Numbered from the stretch's first letter, positions 1 through 10,341 are shown. The stretch: DNA of 64,000 bases from Agrobacterium rosae (GCF_002915175.1 NZ_NXEJ01000001.1:328143-392142), one strand, 5' to 3'. Made by a program: numbers and translations. Notes: generated by a model from the letters alone, not told the origin.

Positions 1-1
1 C

Positions 2-1186
2 ATGGCAAGAAAAGGACGGGTCGTGAGCGGACTGGAAACGGCAATCAGGAATGCCCTGGAAAAATCGGACAGATCGAGCGCCGAGGTGCGCGCGCGGATC
101 TACCAATCGTCGCGGCAGGCGCTGGAAGCGGGTTTGCGCAAGCAGGGCATAGAAGACCCCGAGGTGGTGGCGCAGCAGCGCCAGCGGCTCGAGACGCTCG
201 TCCATGCTATCGAAAGCGAAGAGCGAAATCGTCTGCTCAATGTGGTTGAAGATCACGTTCGGCGTGAAGCAGCCCGTGCACCGGCTGCTCCGTCTCCTGT
301 CCGCCAGGTTCCGCCAACCATCTCTTCCGCACAGAGTGAGGACGATGTGCTGCCAGTCGAGGCGGAGTTGAGGGGAGACGTTTCCGAGGAGACGACGACC
401 GATCACGACACCGGAGATTTTCGTGCCGACCGTGGCGTGGTCGCGCCGGATGCCCGATCCGCGTCGGACGCGAATATGGGGTCTCTTGCCTTCACGCCAC
501 AGCGCGCAGCCAAAGCGCGGCGCAAAAAGCGGCTGGTCGCCCGGCTGTTCATTTATTTTACCCTGTTGGCGTTTCTAGGTTTCGGCGCGTGGTGGGTCTA
601 TAGTTCCGGCCTGCTGCTCAGCCCTGCCGAGCGCGATACCGGCGTTCCCAATCCGCCGCCTGAAGTGCAGTCGGAAGATTTCACCGGCGCGGAAGCCAAG
701 CCGGAGCCGAGCCTTGAAGCCGGGCGCGGCTTTTCCGATGCCTGGAACGAGATTTTCAATGCTGACAGAGGCAATAGCGGCCTGCAAGCAGGCTCTCTGG
801 CCGCGATCGAGGGTATTTCCACACCTGCGGGCAAGGCCGTGCGGCTGACGTCGCGTGTGGCGGAGGCAGACGGCAACGTCAGCATTGCGGTGCCGACAGA
901 AGTGCTGCGCGAGATGGCCGGGAAATCCTCGACCATCGCCATTACGTTGCAATCTTCCAGCGACCGGCAGACGCAGCTGTCCATCAGCTGTGATTTCGGC
1001 AGCCTTGGAGATTGCGCCCGCCACCGGTTCACGGCAACGCCCGAGCGCGCCGATATGCTGATCAACGTCTCATTCGACCGGACGCTGGCCCCCAATAGTC
1101 CCGGTCGCATCGTCATCAACAGCGATATCGATGGCAACGGCCGCCCGGTCAATCTCTACTCCGTGCGGATTCTACCTGGGGAGTAA
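2..1186 (+). CDS. Membrane-anchored hypothetical protein, conserved style
   Basis: Unrecognised protein of about 394 residues. The first 85 residues are charged and look helical (many Arg/Glu/Gln). A Pro/Asp/Glu-rich linker follows, and then one clear transmembrane helix at about residues 181-203, preceded by a basic stretch (KARRKKRL). The roughly 190-residue C-terminal part would be outside the cytoplasm under the positive-inside rule. It has two Cys near residues 330-340 (ISCDFGSLGDC) that could form a disulfide. The ATG at position 2 touches the window edge, so the true start may lie upstream. The next gene is convergent (PPK2). No function is assigned. Confidence 0.75.
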   Translation: MARKGRVVSGLETAIRNALEKSDRSSAEVRARIYQSSRQALEAGLRKQGIEDPEVVAQQRQRLETLVHAIESEERNRLLNVVEDHVRREAARAPAAPSPVRQVPPTISSAQSEDDVLPVEAELRGDVSEETTTDHDTGDFRADRGVVAPDARSASDANMGSLAFTPQRAAKARRKKRLVARLFIYFTLLAFLGFGAWWVYSSGLLLSPAERDTGVPNPPPEVQSEDFTGAEAKPEPSLEAGRGFSDAWNEIFNADRGNSGLQAGSLAAIEGISTPAGKAVRLTSRVAEADGNVSIAVPTEVLREMAGKSSTIAITLQSSSDRQTQLSISCDFGSLGDCARHRFTATPERADMLINVSFDRTLAPNSPGRIVINSDIDGNGRPVNLYSVRILPGE

Positions 1187-1292
1187 TGCAGCTCCCAATG
1201 TCTTTCCCTCATTCCTGTGACAAGCACAGGAATGAGACGGCGGGCGGCGATCGCAACGCCAAGACAGTGAATGTCTTTCCCCGCCGGTTAGA

Positions 1293-2177
1293 CTACTTCA
1301 AGAAATCCGGACCAAACCCCAGAATCTTGCCATCGATATCGCCAATCACCTTCTTGTCCTTGCCGTCATAATCCAGTGACGTCAGAATGTGTTTGATGAG
1401 GTTGATGCGGGCGCGACGTTTGTCGTTGGCGTGAATCACGGTCCAGGGAGCGTCTTCAATGTGGGTCTTCTCCAGCATCAGGTCACGCATGGCGGTGTAA
1501 TCGTCCCACTTGGTCAGTGCGGCGATGTCCATGTCGGAAAGCTTCCAGGATTTCAGCGGGCTATGACGGCGGTCATGAAAACGGTCGAGCTGGGTTTCGC
1601 GACCCGTATCCAGCCAGAACTTGAACAGATAGGTGCCCTCGTGGACCACCATTTTTTCAAGCCGGGGCGTTTCCTTGAGGAAGCGCTTGTGCTCCTCCGG
1701 GGTACAGAAGCCCATGATCGGCTCGACGCCTGCCCGATTATACCACGAGCGGTCGAACATCACGAATTCGCCAGCGGTTGGAAAATGCGAGATATAGCGC
1801 TGGAAATACCACTGACCGCGTTCGGTTTCCGTTGGTTTGGTCAGCGCAACGACGCGCGCATTACGGGGGTTGAGATATTCCTTGATGACCGAGATGACCC
1901 CGCCCTTTCCGGCGGCATCACGTCCTTCGAACACTGACATCACACGCTTGCCGGTTGCCTGCAACCAGTTTTGCACTTTCACGAGCTCGATCTGTAGCGC
2001 CTCAAGCGTCTCGTCATACTCGTCGCGGTTCATCTTCTTGTCGTAGGGATAGCCGCCGGCGGAGAGCTTTTTGTCTTCAACCCAGTCCGGCAGAACCGGA
2101 TCGTCAATATTGAAAATGCGGGTTTTGCCCCCGATTTGAAGTTCAACCGAACGGTCCTTGGCGTTTTCGCTCATCAT
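1293..2177 (-). CDS. ppk2: Polyphosphate kinase 2 (PPK2 family)
   Basis: Transfers phosphate between polyphosphate and nucleoside diphosphates (ADP or GDP) in the cytoplasm. The 294-residue length fits a single-domain PPK2. The Walker A-like loop GRDAAGKGG is at about residues 85-93. The Walker B-like segment [12 protein letters not shown] starts near residue 141, and the lid-type motif [17 protein letters not shown] lies further on; all are family hallmarks. Two adjacent ATG codons follow an AGGGAG ribosome site, so the start may be 2177 or 2174. The gene diverges from phoR and borders the phosphate regulon, which fits a role in phosphate storage. The PPK2 subclass (ADP, GDP or AMP preference) cannot be read by eye. 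Confidence 0.93.
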   Translation of the reverse strand: MMSENAKDRSVELQIGGKTRIFNIDDPVLPDWVEDKKLSAGGYPYDKKMNRDEYDETLEALQIELVKVQNWLQATGKRVMSVFEGRDAAGKGGVISVIKEYLNPRNARVVALTKPTETERGQWYFQRYISHFPTAGEFVMFDRSWYNRAGVEPIMGFCTPEEHKRFLKETPRLEKMVVHEGTYLFKFWLDTGRETQLDRFHDRRHSPLKSWKLSDMDIAALTKWDDYTAMRDLMLEKTHIEDAPWTVIHANDKRRARINLIKHILTSLDYDGKDKKVIGDIDGKILGFGPDFLK

Positions 2178-2325
2178 GGCTCCCTGGGGTGTGGTGTTTC
2201 AGATCGGCGTCGTGGCATTGCGTTGATACAGGCTGTGGAAAAGACATAGTGATGAATCTTTGTCATGAAAGAGGGATAAAAGGTTTTGATGCGTTGATTT
2301 CGGCGTAGAAGAAAAGTGGACGACG

Positions 2326-3597
2326 ATGGCAATCATGGAAGGTGGAGACTCATTGGGGCGATATTTGCATAGGCTTCGCAGAAGCTGGCTGCCCATTCTG
2401 GTCGTCACCATGCTCGCCGCCGTGACGCTTTCGGAATTGCGCTCGCCCTATGTTCCTCTGTTTCTCTGGTTGGGTGCGGTGCTCGCCATTCTGGCAATCA
2501 GCTCTGGCGCTGTGGTGAGATTGCCCCGGCAACATACTGCTGATGTTGTGGCTGAGGAGGAGCCGACCGTCAGTGAAAGCCAGATCGCCGGTGTGCGTTC
2601 CGGCCTTGCGGTCCTCGATACGCCGGTTTTCATTCTGGATCGCAACGCCAGCGTCCTGTTTGAAAACAATGCCGCGGACCGGGCCTTCGGAACGCTAGCG
2701 GTCGGCTCGCACATTTCCGGACGACTACGCTCTCCGGGTCTGCTGGATGTCATTCGCGAAACCATTGCCACGGGGCAACCCAATCAGGTCGAGCATTCCG
2801 AGAGATTACCTTCCGAGCGCGTCTTCATCGTCAGCATCGCGCTGGCTGAAATGCAAGGGCAGGCCAGCGCGCCGCTCTATATCCTCTCTTTCCGTGATGT
2901 CTCCGAGCTTCGCCGGATCGACCGCATGCGCAGCGACTTCGTTGCCAATGCCAGCCATGAGCTGCGCACGCCTTTGGCTTCGCTGCGAGGCTTTATCGAA
3001 ACCATGCAGGGTCCAGCCCGTGATGATCCAAAGGCACGCGAGCGGTTTCTGGGCATCATGCTGGATCAGGCAACCCGCATGAGCCGCCTGGTCGATGATC
3101 TGATGTCGTTGTCTCGGCTGGAGTTGCGTGCGAATATCGCGCCGGATCAAAAGGTCGATCTGGTGCCGTTGCTGGGGCATGTGCGGGACTCGCTTCTGCC
3201 TCTGGCGCAGGACCTCGACATCACCATCAATCTGCATGTGCCGGAACAAAAGGTCGAAGTGACCGGTGATCGTGACGAGTTGGTGCAGGTGTTCCAGAAC
3301 CTTGTCGAAAATGCCTGCAAATACGGCCAGGACGGCAAGGTGGTAGACGTGTTTTTGCGCGTCGATGCCGGAAAACCTGTCGAAGTCAGCGTGGTGGACA
3401 AGGGGCCTGGCATTCCCGCAGAGCATGTTCCGCGCCTGACCGAGAGATTTTACCGCGTCAGCGTTGCGGACAGCCGCTCTAAAAAAGGCACCGGTTTGGG
3501 CCTTGCAATCGTCAAGCATATCCTCACCCGCCACCGCGCCCGGCTGATTATCCGCTCGGAGCTTGAGGTCGGAACGGACTTTACCGTCAGATTTTGA
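2326..3597 (+). CDS. phoR: Phosphate regulon sensor histidine kinase PhoR
   Basis: Inner-membrane kinase that phosphorylates PhoB when phosphate is scarce and is held in check by the Pst transporter and PhoU. Two N-terminal hydrophobic segments (about residues 21-36 and 42-60) flank a very short periplasmic loop, as in known PhoR. A PAS-like region (about 88-195) follows. The HisKA motif SHELRTPLASLRGF carries the phospho-accepting His near 211. The ATP-binding domain has an N box (QNLVENACKYG), G1 (VDKGPGIP) and G2 (KKGTGLGLAIVKHI). The ATG at 2335 is an alternative start. It is followed by pstS after about 210 bases holding a Pho-box-like repeat. The assignment is firm from domains and neighbours. 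Confidence 0.94.
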   Translation: MAIMEGGDSLGRYLHRLRRSWLPILVVTMLAAVTLSELRSPYVPLFLWLGAVLAILAISSGAVVRLPRQHTADVVAEEEPTVSESQIAGVRSGLAVLDTPVFILDRNASVLFENNAADRAFGTLAVGSHISGRLRSPGLLDVIRETIATGQPNQVEHSERLPSERVFIVSIALAEMQGQASAPLYILSFRDVSELRRIDRMRSDFVANASHELRTPLASLRGFIETMQGPARDDPKARERFLGIMLDQATRMSRLVDDLMSLSRLELRANIAPDQKVDLVPLLGHVRDSLLPLAQDLDITINLHVPEQKVEVTGDRDELVQVFQNLVENACKYGQDGKVVDVFLRVDAGKPVEVSVVDKGPGIPAEHVPRLTERFYRVSVADSRSKKGTGLGLAIVKHILTRHRARLIIRSELEVGTDFTVRF

Positions 3598-3658
3598 CAT
3601 ATAACGCTTTCGTCATACGTACACTTTAAAAATAATAATTTAAAATCAATGATTTAGA

Positions 3659-3687
3659 CTGTCACAAATACTTCACTGAAGTGACAT
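3659..3687 (+). promoter_or_regulatory. Pho-box-like PhoB site upstream of pstS
   Basis: CTGTCAC at 3659 is followed 11 bases later by a second TCAC (3673-3676) and another 11 bases on by ACAT. The 11-base spacing is that of PhoB direct-repeat half-sites (consensus CTGTCAT in rhizobia and enterics). The first half-site matches well and the later ones are weak. It lies about 125 bases before pstS, the expected target of PhoB. Confidence 0.6.
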
Positions 3688-3809
3688 AAAAGGGTGTTGC
3701 AAGACTGATTAAGAAGAGGCGCCGGGGCAGCCCAAGTTGGGTGAGAGGGTAACACTCCTGCCGGCAGCGTCCACAAATGCCCACCGCGGGCACCCTACGG
3801 GAGATTCAC

Positions 3810-4844
3810 ATGAATATCGTTAAATTGTCCGCAGCTGCCTTGGTGGCTTCTGTCGCTTTTGCCGGCGCCGCCGCTGCTCGCGACCAGATCCAGGTTGCCG
3901 GTTCCTCCACCGTTCTGCCTTACGCAAAGATCGTTGCTGAAACGTTTGCTGAAACCTTCCCTGACTTCAAGGCTCCAGTTGTCGAGTCCGGCGGTACAGG
4001 CGGTGGTCTGAAGGCATTCTGCTCCGGCGTTGGTGAAGGCACCATCGACATCGCAAACGCTTCGCGTCCAATCAAGGCTGACGAACTTGCAGCCTGCAAG
4101 ACGGCTGGCGTGACTGACGTTCAGGAAGTCAAGATCGGTTACGACGGTATCGTCTTCGCCATGGACAAGTCCAACAAGGACGTCAAGCTTGAGCCAAAGG
4201 ACCTGTATCTCGGTCTCGCTGCTGAAGTCGTCAAGGACGGCAAGCTTGTTGCCAACCCTTACAAGAAGTGGTCGGAAATCAACAAGGAACTGCCAGACGT
4301 AGCGATCGCTGCTTACATTCCTGGTTCCAAGCACGGCACACGCGAAGTCTTCGAAGAGAAGATCATGGCTGATGGCTGCAAGGAAGCGAAAGCAACCGAC
4401 GCTCTCAAGACCCTCGTTCCTGACGCCAAGCAGGCTGCTGCAAAGTGCATCGCAGTTCGTAAGGACGGCGCTGCTGTCGACATCGACGGCGACTACACAG
4501 AAACGCTCGCTCGTATCGACGCCAACAAGACCGGCCTCGGTGTATTTGGCCTCGCATTCTACGAAAACAACAAGGACAAGCTGAAGGTTGCGACCGTCAG
4601 CGGCGTTGTTCCTTCCACTGAAACCGTTGCAAGCGGCAAGTACCCTGTTTCCCGCCCACTGTTCTTCTACGTCAAGAAGGCACATGTCGGCGTTATCCCG
4701 GGCCTCAAGGAATATGTAGAGTTCTTCACCTCTGACGAGATGATCGGCCCTGACTCTCCACTGGCCAACTACGGCCTGGTTGCTGCACCGGAAGCTGAGC
4801 GCAAGGAAATCCGCGCGCAGTTCGAAGCTGGCAAGATCATGTAA
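3810..4844 (+). CDS. pstS: Periplasmic phosphate-binding protein PstS
   Basis: Binds inorganic phosphate in the periplasm and delivers it to the PstCAB ABC transporter. The chosen ATG is preceded by GGGAG and starts a textbook signal peptide (MNIVKLSAAALVASVAFA, cleavage near AAA-R). An in-frame ATG at 3777 adds a poor leader and is rejected. The mature protein begins with the phosphate-binding segment QVAGSSTVLPYAK and holds the ESGGTGGG loop and the GSKHGTREVFEEKI segment typical of the family. Base composition differs from its neighbours: codons follow a highly expressed pattern, as expected for a major periplasmic protein. A 9-bp hairpin (4853-4878) follows the gene and may separate pstS expression from pstCAB. 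Confidence 0.95.
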   Translation: MNIVKLSAAALVASVAFAGAAAARDQIQVAGSSTVLPYAKIVAETFAETFPDFKAPVVESGGTGGGLKAFCSGVGEGTIDIANASRPIKADELAACKTAGVTDVQEVKIGYDGIVFAMDKSNKDVKLEPKDLYLGLAAEVVKDGKLVANPYKKWSEINKELPDVAIAAYIPGSKHGTREVFEEKIMADGCKEAKATDALKTLVPDAKQAAAKCIAVRKDGAAVDIDGDYTETLARIDANKTGLGVFGLAFYENNKDKLKVATVSGVVPSTETVASGKYPVSRPLFFYVKKAHVGVIPGLKEYVEFFTSDEMIGPDSPLANYGLVAAPEAERKEIRAQFEAGKIM

Positions 4845-4852
4845 TCTTCTCG

Positions 4853-4878
4853 GAGGGCGCGGCATCCGTCGCGCTCTC
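4853..4878 (+). terminator. Hairpin after pstS (attenuator or mRNA-stabilising stem)
   Basis: GAGGGCGCG (4853-4861) pairs with CGCGCTCTC (4870-4878), with one G-U pair and an 8-base loop. No T run follows, so it is more likely a leaky terminator or a 3' stabiliser of pstS mRNA than a full stop. The remaining 240 bases before pstC show no clear gene. Confidence 0.4.
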
Positions 4879-5115
4879 CACCCCATCTCCGCCGGCAAGG
4901 TCTGCGTGGGTTGATAGGTCCTATTTATCGTATGGCGAAGATGTCGATAAATACGACGTATCTACCCGGAATGCCGAAGCCAAAAGGAAATACGGCACCT
5001 GTCGCGAAACCACTGGGCCCATAAGGTCCAAGACGGTTTTCGGATGATCCGATGTTCAAATAACAAAGCTGCCTGATACCGCATCCCCGCTCATGATGCG
5101 CCGAGGAAAGTCTCC

Positions 5116-6600
5116 ATGAACACATCCATACTTTTGCTTATATTGGTGCTGATCGGCATTGCCAGTTATGTGCTTGGCTCGCGCCGTGCCATTGCGCTGG
5201 CGGGTGCTCGTCCGTCAGCCATGCATTCCCGACCGGGCTATCATGGCTCCTACGTTCTGGTCTGGGCCGTTCTTCCATCTGCGTTTATTCTGGCGCTCTG
5301 GTTGGCCGTTAGCCCGCTTGTCATCACATCGGCCGTACGCGGTGCCTTTCCAGATGACATCAAGGCGCAATCCGAAGCGCAACAGAGCCTCAGCTATGGT
5401 ATGGTCGGCTCGATTGCGCGCGGCCTGCAGCGTCTGACACCGGAAGAATTTGCACAGGCGAAAGCCGATCCTGCCACGCTTCGCCCTCTGCTGGGTGCAA
5501 AGGGTGTGGCGATTGCGGGCGATCCTCAGCCTTACATGGTCGAGGCGGCTGAAACGCTCAACACGATGACGGCAGCCAGCCGCATCGGAATGGTCGTGAT
5601 CGTACTGGGTGCTGCGATCGCTGGTGCGTTCTACGCCATGCGCGGCATCGCGCCACGGTTCCGGGCGCGTAACAATGTCGAGAAGGTCATTCTCGCCGCA
5701 TTGCTGCTGGCATCGTCCATTGCCATCCTCACCACCGTCGGCATCGTGTTGTCGATGCTGACAGAAGCCATTCAGTTCTTCAATATGGTCCCGGCCCATG
5801 AGTTCTTCTTCGGCACGGTTTGGGACCCACGCTTTGCGGCTGCCGGTTCCTCCGATAGTGCTGGCCAGTTCGGCCTTATACCGCTGCTCGCAGGCACTCT
5901 CTATATCGGTTTCGTGGCCATGCTCGTTGCCGTTCCCGTCGGGCTTTTCTCGGCCATCTATATGGCGGAATATGCCAGCCCTCGCTTCCGTTCGGTCGCA
6001 AAACCGCTTCTAGAAGTTCTGGCCGGCATTCCAACCATTGTCTACGGCTTCTTCGCGCTCACGACCGTTGGTCCGTTCCTTCGCGATATTTCCTCGCAGA
6101 TCAGCGGCCTGACGACCGGCGACTACACCAACTTCATCCAGGCACAGAGCGTCATCACCGCCGGCTTCGTCATGGGCATCATGCTGATCCCCTATGTCTC
6201 GTCGCTGTCGGACGACATCATCACCGCCGTTCCTCGCACGCTTCGCGATGGTTCGCTGGGGCTTGGTGCCACGCGCTCGGAAACCGTCAAGAAGGTCATC
6301 CTTCCTGCGGCTCTTCCCGGCATCGTCGGTGCCATCCTGATGACGGCCTCGCGCGCCATCGGCGAAACCATGATCGTGGTGCTGGCTGCCGGTGTTGCCG
6401 CCCGCCTGCAACTCAATCCGTTCGAGCCGATGACCACGGTCACCGTCAAGATCGTCAGCCAGTTGACGGGCGACCTTGAGTTCACCTCGCCGCAGACACT
6501 GGTTGCCTTTGCGCTTGGCATCACTCTCTTTGCCATCACGCTATGCCTCAATATCTACGCGCTCTACATTGTGCGCAAATACCGGGAGCAGTACGAATGA
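5116..6600 (+). CDS. pstC: Phosphate ABC transporter permease PstC
   Basis: Inner-membrane permease of the high-affinity phosphate transporter, pairing with PstA. At 494 residues it is the long form seen in rhizobia, with an N-terminal extension. Two hydrophobic helices (about residues 1-20 and 49-70) and a periplasmic-looking stretch precede the classic core. The core has six or so membrane helices and the permease EAA-like loop around PRTLRDGSLGLGATRSETV. The segment LEVLAGIPTIVYGFFAL is a PstC/PstA family signature. The stop codon overlaps the pstA start (ATGA at 6597), indicating translational coupling. Confidence 0.94.
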   Translation: MNTSILLLILVLIGIASYVLGSRRAIALAGARPSAMHSRPGYHGSYVLVWAVLPSAFILALWLAVSPLVITSAVRGAFPDDIKAQSEAQQSLSYGMVGSIARGLQRLTPEEFAQAKADPATLRPLLGAKGVAIAGDPQPYMVEAAETLNTMTAASRIGMVVIVLGAAIAGAFYAMRGIAPRFRARNNVEKVILAALLLASSIAILTTVGIVLSMLTEAIQFFNMVPAHEFFFGTVWDPRFAAAGSSDSAGQFGLIPLLAGTLYIGFVAMLVAVPVGLFSAIYMAEYASPRFRSVAKPLLEVLAGIPTIVYGFFALTTVGPFLRDISSQISGLTTGDYTNFIQAQSVITAGFVMGIMLIPYVSSLSDDIITAVPRTLRDGSLGLGATRSETVKKVILPAALPGIVGAILMTASRAIGETMIVVLAAGVAARLQLNPFEPMTTVTVKIVSQLTGDLEFTSPQTLVAFALGITLFAITLCLNIYALYIVRKYREQYE

Positions 6601-7919
6601 CCGACGTCGTTACTCCGGGCGCCATCGCCCCAGCCGCAACGAAGAAGGTCCGGCGCGATATCGGCATCAAACGCCGCTATGCCTCCGAGCGCCGCTTCCG
6701 CACCTACGGTCTTGCCGCCATCACCTTCGGCCTGCTGTTTCTGTTTCTTCTGCTTTGGTCGGTTGTCGGCAAGGGCTATACGGCGTTCCAGCAGACCATG
6801 ATCACGGTTCCGGTCGAGTTCTCTGAACAGATCATCGATCCTGACAATGTCCGCGCCCAGAACCCGGCAAAGCTGGCGACGGCCAACTATCCCGTCATCG
6901 CTCGCAATGCGGTTGCAAAGGCACTCGGCGTATCGCTGGATGACCGCACGGCCCTGCGCTCCGTCAACGCCCTGATCTCGGATAGCATCCGCGCTCAGCT
7001 GCGCGACGTCGTGGTCAAGGATCCGAGCATTATCGGCACCACGCGCACGGTTTCTCTTCTGGCGTCGGGTGATCTCGACAGCGCCGTCAAGGGCCAGATC
7101 GATCTGTCCGTCAACGAAGCCAACCGCCGCATTTCGGATCAGCAACTCGGCTGGGTCAAGCAACTGACCGATGCTGGCCAGCTTGCCAAGCAGTTCAACA
7201 CCGGCATCTTCTTCAACGGCGCATCCAGCCGTCCGGAAGCATCGGGCGTCGGCGTCGCATTGATCGGCTCCTTCTATATGATGATGATCGTGCTGGTGCT
7301 GTCGCTGCCCATCGGTGTCGCCGCGTCCATCTATCTGGAAGAATTCGCGCCGAAGAACCGTCTGACGGATCTCATCGAGGTCAATATCAACAACCTCGCT
7401 GCCGTTCCTTCGATCGTTTACGGTCTGCTCGGTCTGTCTGTCTTCATCAACTTTCTGGGTTTCCCGCGTTCAGCCTCGCTGGTCGGCGGTCTGGTGCTGA
7501 CATTGATGACGCTGCCGACCATCATCATCGCCACCCGCGCGGCGTTGAAAGCCGTGCCACCATCCATCCGTGCTGCGGCTCTTGGCCTTGGCGCGTCGAA
7601 AATGCAGACGATTTTCCACCATGTCCTGCCGCTTGCCATGCCCGGTATTCTCACCGGTACCATCATCGGCCTGGCGCATGCTCTTGGCGAAACCGCTCCC
7701 CTGCTGCTCATCGGCATGGTCGCCTTCGTCGCGAATTATCCGACAACACCCATGGACCCATCTACGGCCCTGCCGGTGCAGATTTACATGTGGGCGAACG
7801 AAGCAGAACGTGCCTTTGTTGAGCGAACATCTGGCGCTATCATCATCCTGCTCATGTTCCTCATCGTCATGAATGTTGGCGCAATTCTGTTGCGTCGCCG
7901 CTTTGAACGGCGCTGGTAG
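6597..7919 (+). CDS. pstA: Phosphate ABC transporter permease PstA
   Basis: Second permease of the phosphate transporter, 440 residues from the ATG that overlaps the pstC stop; GGGAG lies eight bases upstream. An earlier in-frame ATG at 6543 lies inside pstC and is rejected. One N-terminal membrane helix (about 45-65) and a soluble stretch come first. The permease core follows: [20 protein letters not shown], the family segment [18 protein letters not shown], and the EAA-like loop [15 protein letters not shown]. The extended N-terminus parallels the one in PstC. The gene sits 14 bases before pstB in the same operon. Confidence 0.94.
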   Translation: MTDVVTPGAIAPAATKKVRRDIGIKRRYASERRFRTYGLAAITFGLLFLFLLLWSVVGKGYTAFQQTMITVPVEFSEQIIDPDNVRAQNPAKLATANYPVIARNAVAKALGVSLDDRTALRSVNALISDSIRAQLRDVVVKDPSIIGTTRTVSLLASGDLDSAVKGQIDLSVNEANRRISDQQLGWVKQLTDAGQLAKQFNTGIFFNGASSRPEASGVGVALIGSFYMMMIVLVLSLPIGVAASIYLEEFAPKNRLTDLIEVNINNLAAVPSIVYGLLGLSVFINFLGFPRSASLVGGLVLTLMTLPTIIIATRAALKAVPPSIRAAALGLGASKMQTIFHHVLPLAMPGILTGTIIGLAHALGETAPLLLIGMVAFVANYPTTPMDPSTALPVQIYMWANEAERAFVERTSGAIIILLMFLIVMNVGAILLRRRFERRW

Positions 7920-7933
7920 AGGGAGCTAAGGCT

Positions 7934-8749
7934 ATGAACATGTTGTCGGAAGCAGCAGTTGAAAAGGCGCTGGACAAGAAAATGAATGAAGTTTCGTATA
8001 AGATGATCGGCAAGGACGTTTCCGTCTATTACAGCGAGAAACGTGCTCTCTACGATGTGAACCTCAACGTTCGCGAAAACACCGTTACAGCTCTGATCGG
8101 TCCGTCCGGTTGCGGCAAGTCGACGTTCCTGCGCACCTTGAACCGCATGAACGACACGATCGATGGTTGCCGCGTTGCCGGCAAGATCACGCTCGATGAA
8201 GAAGATATTTACGATCCGATCATCGATGTGGTGGAACTGCGTGCCCGCGTCGGCATGGTGTTCCAGAAGCCGAACCCGTTCCCGAAGACGATCTATGAAA
8301 ACATCGCCTATGGTCCGCGCATCCACGGTCTCGCCCGCAACAAGGCCGACATGGACCAAATCGTAGAAGCCAGCCTGCAGAAGGCCGGTCTTTGGAACGA
8401 AGCGAAGGATCGCCTGCACGAATCCGGTACCGGTCTGTCCGGCGGTCAGCAGCAGCGTCTTTGCATCGCCCGCGCCATTGCCGTTTCGCCTGAAGTCATC
8501 CTCATGGATGAGCCCTGCTCGGCGCTGGACCCGATTGCGACTGCCAAGGTCGAGGAGCTGATCCACGAGCTGCGCGCAAACTACACCATCGTCATCGTGA
8601 CCCACTCCATGCAGCAGGCGGCCCGCGTGTCTCAGCGTACCGCCATGTTCCACCTCGGCCATCTGGTCGAAGAGAACGATACCGACAAGATGTTCACGAA
8701 CCCGGATGATCAGCGCACGCAGGACTACATCATGGGTCGCTTCGGCTGA
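7934..8749 (+). CDS. pstB: Phosphate ABC transporter ATP-binding protein PstB
   Basis: ATPase subunit that powers phosphate import on the cytoplasmic face. The 271 residues include Walker A (GPSGCGKST), the Q-loop in [20 protein letters not shown] (split here over the known PstB motif), the ABC signature LSGGQQQR, Walker B (VILMDEP) and the H-loop VTHSM. The residues PNPFP after the Q-loop are typical of PstB. The first 20 or so residues are variable, and a later Met could be the start. A PstSCAB-PhoU block transcribed as one unit is the standard layout. Confidence 0.96.
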   Translation: MNMLSEAAVEKALDKKMNEVSYKMIGKDVSVYYSEKRALYDVNLNVRENTVTALIGPSGCGKSTFLRTLNRMNDTIDGCRVAGKITLDEEDIYDPIIDVVELRARVGMVFQKPNPFPKTIYENIAYGPRIHGLARNKADMDQIVEASLQKAGLWNEAKDRLHESGTGLSGGQQQRLCIARAIAVSPEVILMDEPCSALDPIATAKVEELIHELRANYTIVIVTHSMQQAARVSQRTAMFHLGHLVEENDTDKMFTNPDDQRTQDYIMGRFG

Positions 8750-8843
8750 TCCCGTCGTCTGTTGTGTGATGAGACATCCACGCCAACCCGCTTGAGCCTG
8801 GTCAGGCTTGCGGGGCGGCGTCACGAAACTGGAGAATTCGACC

Positions 8844-9560
8844 ATGCCGACACATTCCCACATCATGTCCGCCTATGATGACGAGTTGAAGTTCCTCACC
8901 CGCCGGATCGCCGAAATGGGTGGCCTTGCCGAACAGATGTGCGCCGACGCCGTGCGTGCGCTCGTCAATTCGGACTCTGCACTGGCGCAGAAGGTGATCT
9001 CGGACGACACAATTCTGGACCACGCCGAACGCGAAATCGGCGACAAGGCGATTGTTACCATCGCCAAGCGGCAGCCAATGGCCGCAGACTTGCGCGAAGT
9101 CATCGGGACGCTGCGCATCGCAGCCGATCTCGAGCGCGTGGGCGATCTTGGCAAGAACACCGCCAAGCGTGTTCTGGCCGTTTCCGGCACCGGCGTTCCG
9201 CGCAAGCTGGCGCGTGGCATCGAGCATCTTTCAGAGCTGGCTCTGGTTCAGCTCAAGGAAGTCCTCGACGTTTACTCGACCCGCTCCGTGGAAAAGGCCC
9301 AGGCCATCCGTGAACGCGACGAAGAAATCGACGCGATGTACACATCGCTGTTTCGCGAATTGCTGACCTATATGATGGAAGATCCGCGCAACATAACCAC
9401 CTGCACGCATCTTCTCTTCTGCGCCAAGAACATTGAGCGCATCGGTGACCACGCCACCAACATCGCCGAAACCATCTACTACATGGCCACCGGCAGCCAG
9501 CCGGAAGGCGAACGTCCGAAGGACGATAGTTCCAACACGCTCGGCGCAGTCACCGAGTGA
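8844..9560 (+). CDS. phoU: Phosphate signalling regulator PhoU
   Basis: Cytoplasmic helical protein that links PstB activity to PhoR and represses phosphate uptake when phosphate is plentiful. The ATG at 8844 has GGAG upstream; a TTG at 8808 would add an unlikely leader. At 238 residues it has the usual two three-helix repeats. Each carries the metal-binding motif: E/D-rich ADLRE(V)IGTLRIAADLERVGDLGKN in the first half and CAKNIERIGDHATNIAE in the second. Gene order after pstB and before phoB is canonical. Confidence 0.95.
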   Translation: MPTHSHIMSAYDDELKFLTRRIAEMGGLAEQMCADAVRALVNSDSALAQKVISDDTILDHAEREIGDKAIVTIAKRQPMAADLREVIGTLRIAADLERVGDLGKNTAKRVLAVSGTGVPRKLARGIEHLSELALVQLKEVLDVYSTRSVEKAQAIRERDEEIDAMYTSLFRELLTYMMEDPRNITTCTHLLFCAKNIERIGDHATNIAETIYYMATGSQPEGERPKDDSSNTLGAVTE

Positions 9561-9591
9561 ATTCCTTATAAGACTGGCGGAGTCCCTAGCC

Positions 9592-10275
9592 ATGGTGCCG
9601 AAAATCGCAGTTGTCGAAGATGAAGAGGCGTTGAGCGTTCTTCTTCGATACAATCTGGAATCCGAAGGTTACGACGTGGATACGATTCCGCGTGGTGACG
9701 AGGCGGAAATCCGCTTGCAGGAACGCACACCGGATCTTTTGATCCTGGATTGGATGCTGCCGGGCGTTTCCGGCATCGAGCTTTGCCGCCGTCTGAGAAT
9801 GCGCCCTGAAACCGAACGGCTGCCGATCATCATGTTGACGGCACGCGGTGAGGAGAGCGAGCGGGTGCGCGGTCTGGCCACCGGTGCCGACGACTACGTG
9901 GTCAAGCCCTTCTCCACGCCAGAACTGATGGCGCGGGTCAAGGCAATGTTGCGCCGTGCCCGTCCGGAGGTTCTGTCTTCGGTTCTGAAATGCGGCGATA
10001 TCGAGCTGGATCGCGAAACCCACCGCGTTCACCGCAAGACCCGTGAAGTGCGCCTCGGGCCAACCGAATTCCGCCTGCTGGAATTCCTGATGGTGTCTCC
10101 CGGTCGGGTTTTCTCGCGCTCCCAACTGCTCGATGGCGTCTGGGGTCACGATATCTATGTGGATGAACGCACTGTAGACGTTCATGTCGGCCGCCTGCGC
10201 AAGGCGCTCAACTTCTCCAACATGCAGGATGTCATCCGCACCGTGCGCGGTGCGGGTTATTCCATGGAAGCCTGA
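9592..10275 (+). CDS. phoB: Phosphate regulon response regulator PhoB
   Basis: OmpR-class transcription factor activated by PhoR and acting on Pho boxes. The 227 residues start at the ATG at 9592, after GGAG; the upstream in-frame extension overlaps phoU and is rejected. The receiver domain begins PKIAVVEDEEAL (acidic pocket), with the phospho-acceptor Asp in LLILDWMLPG, Thr in IMLTARG and Lys in DDYVVKPFS. The C-terminal winged helix contains GPTEFRLLEFLM and VDVHVGRLRKAL, ending in RTVRGAGYSM. It closes the phosphate cluster and is followed by a perfect hairpin. Confidence 0.96.
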   Translation: MVPKIAVVEDEEALSVLLRYNLESEGYDVDTIPRGDEAEIRLQERTPDLLILDWMLPGVSGIELCRRLRMRPETERLPIIMLTARGEESERVRGLATGADDYVVKPFSTPELMARVKAMLRRARPEVLSSVLKCGDIELDRETHRVHRKTREVRLGPTEFRLLEFLMVSPGRVFSRSQLLDGVWGHDIYVDERTVDVHVGRLRKALNFSNMQDVIRTVRGAGYSMEA

Positions 10276-10341
10276 TATGGGGCAGGGAGCATTGGTTTGC
10301 TCCCACTAAAAACCGAGATGCGTCACGCTAAGCTAAATATA

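Noticed and set aside
2253-2280. Possible Pho box before phoR (one TGTCAT)
   Set aside because: The second half-site 11 bases on matches poorly, so it is not annotated.
3795-4898. Long open frame antisense to pstS (367 codons)
   Set aside because: PstS on the plus strand has a signal peptide, family motifs and a ribosome site; the opposite frame has no motif and is explained by codon bias.
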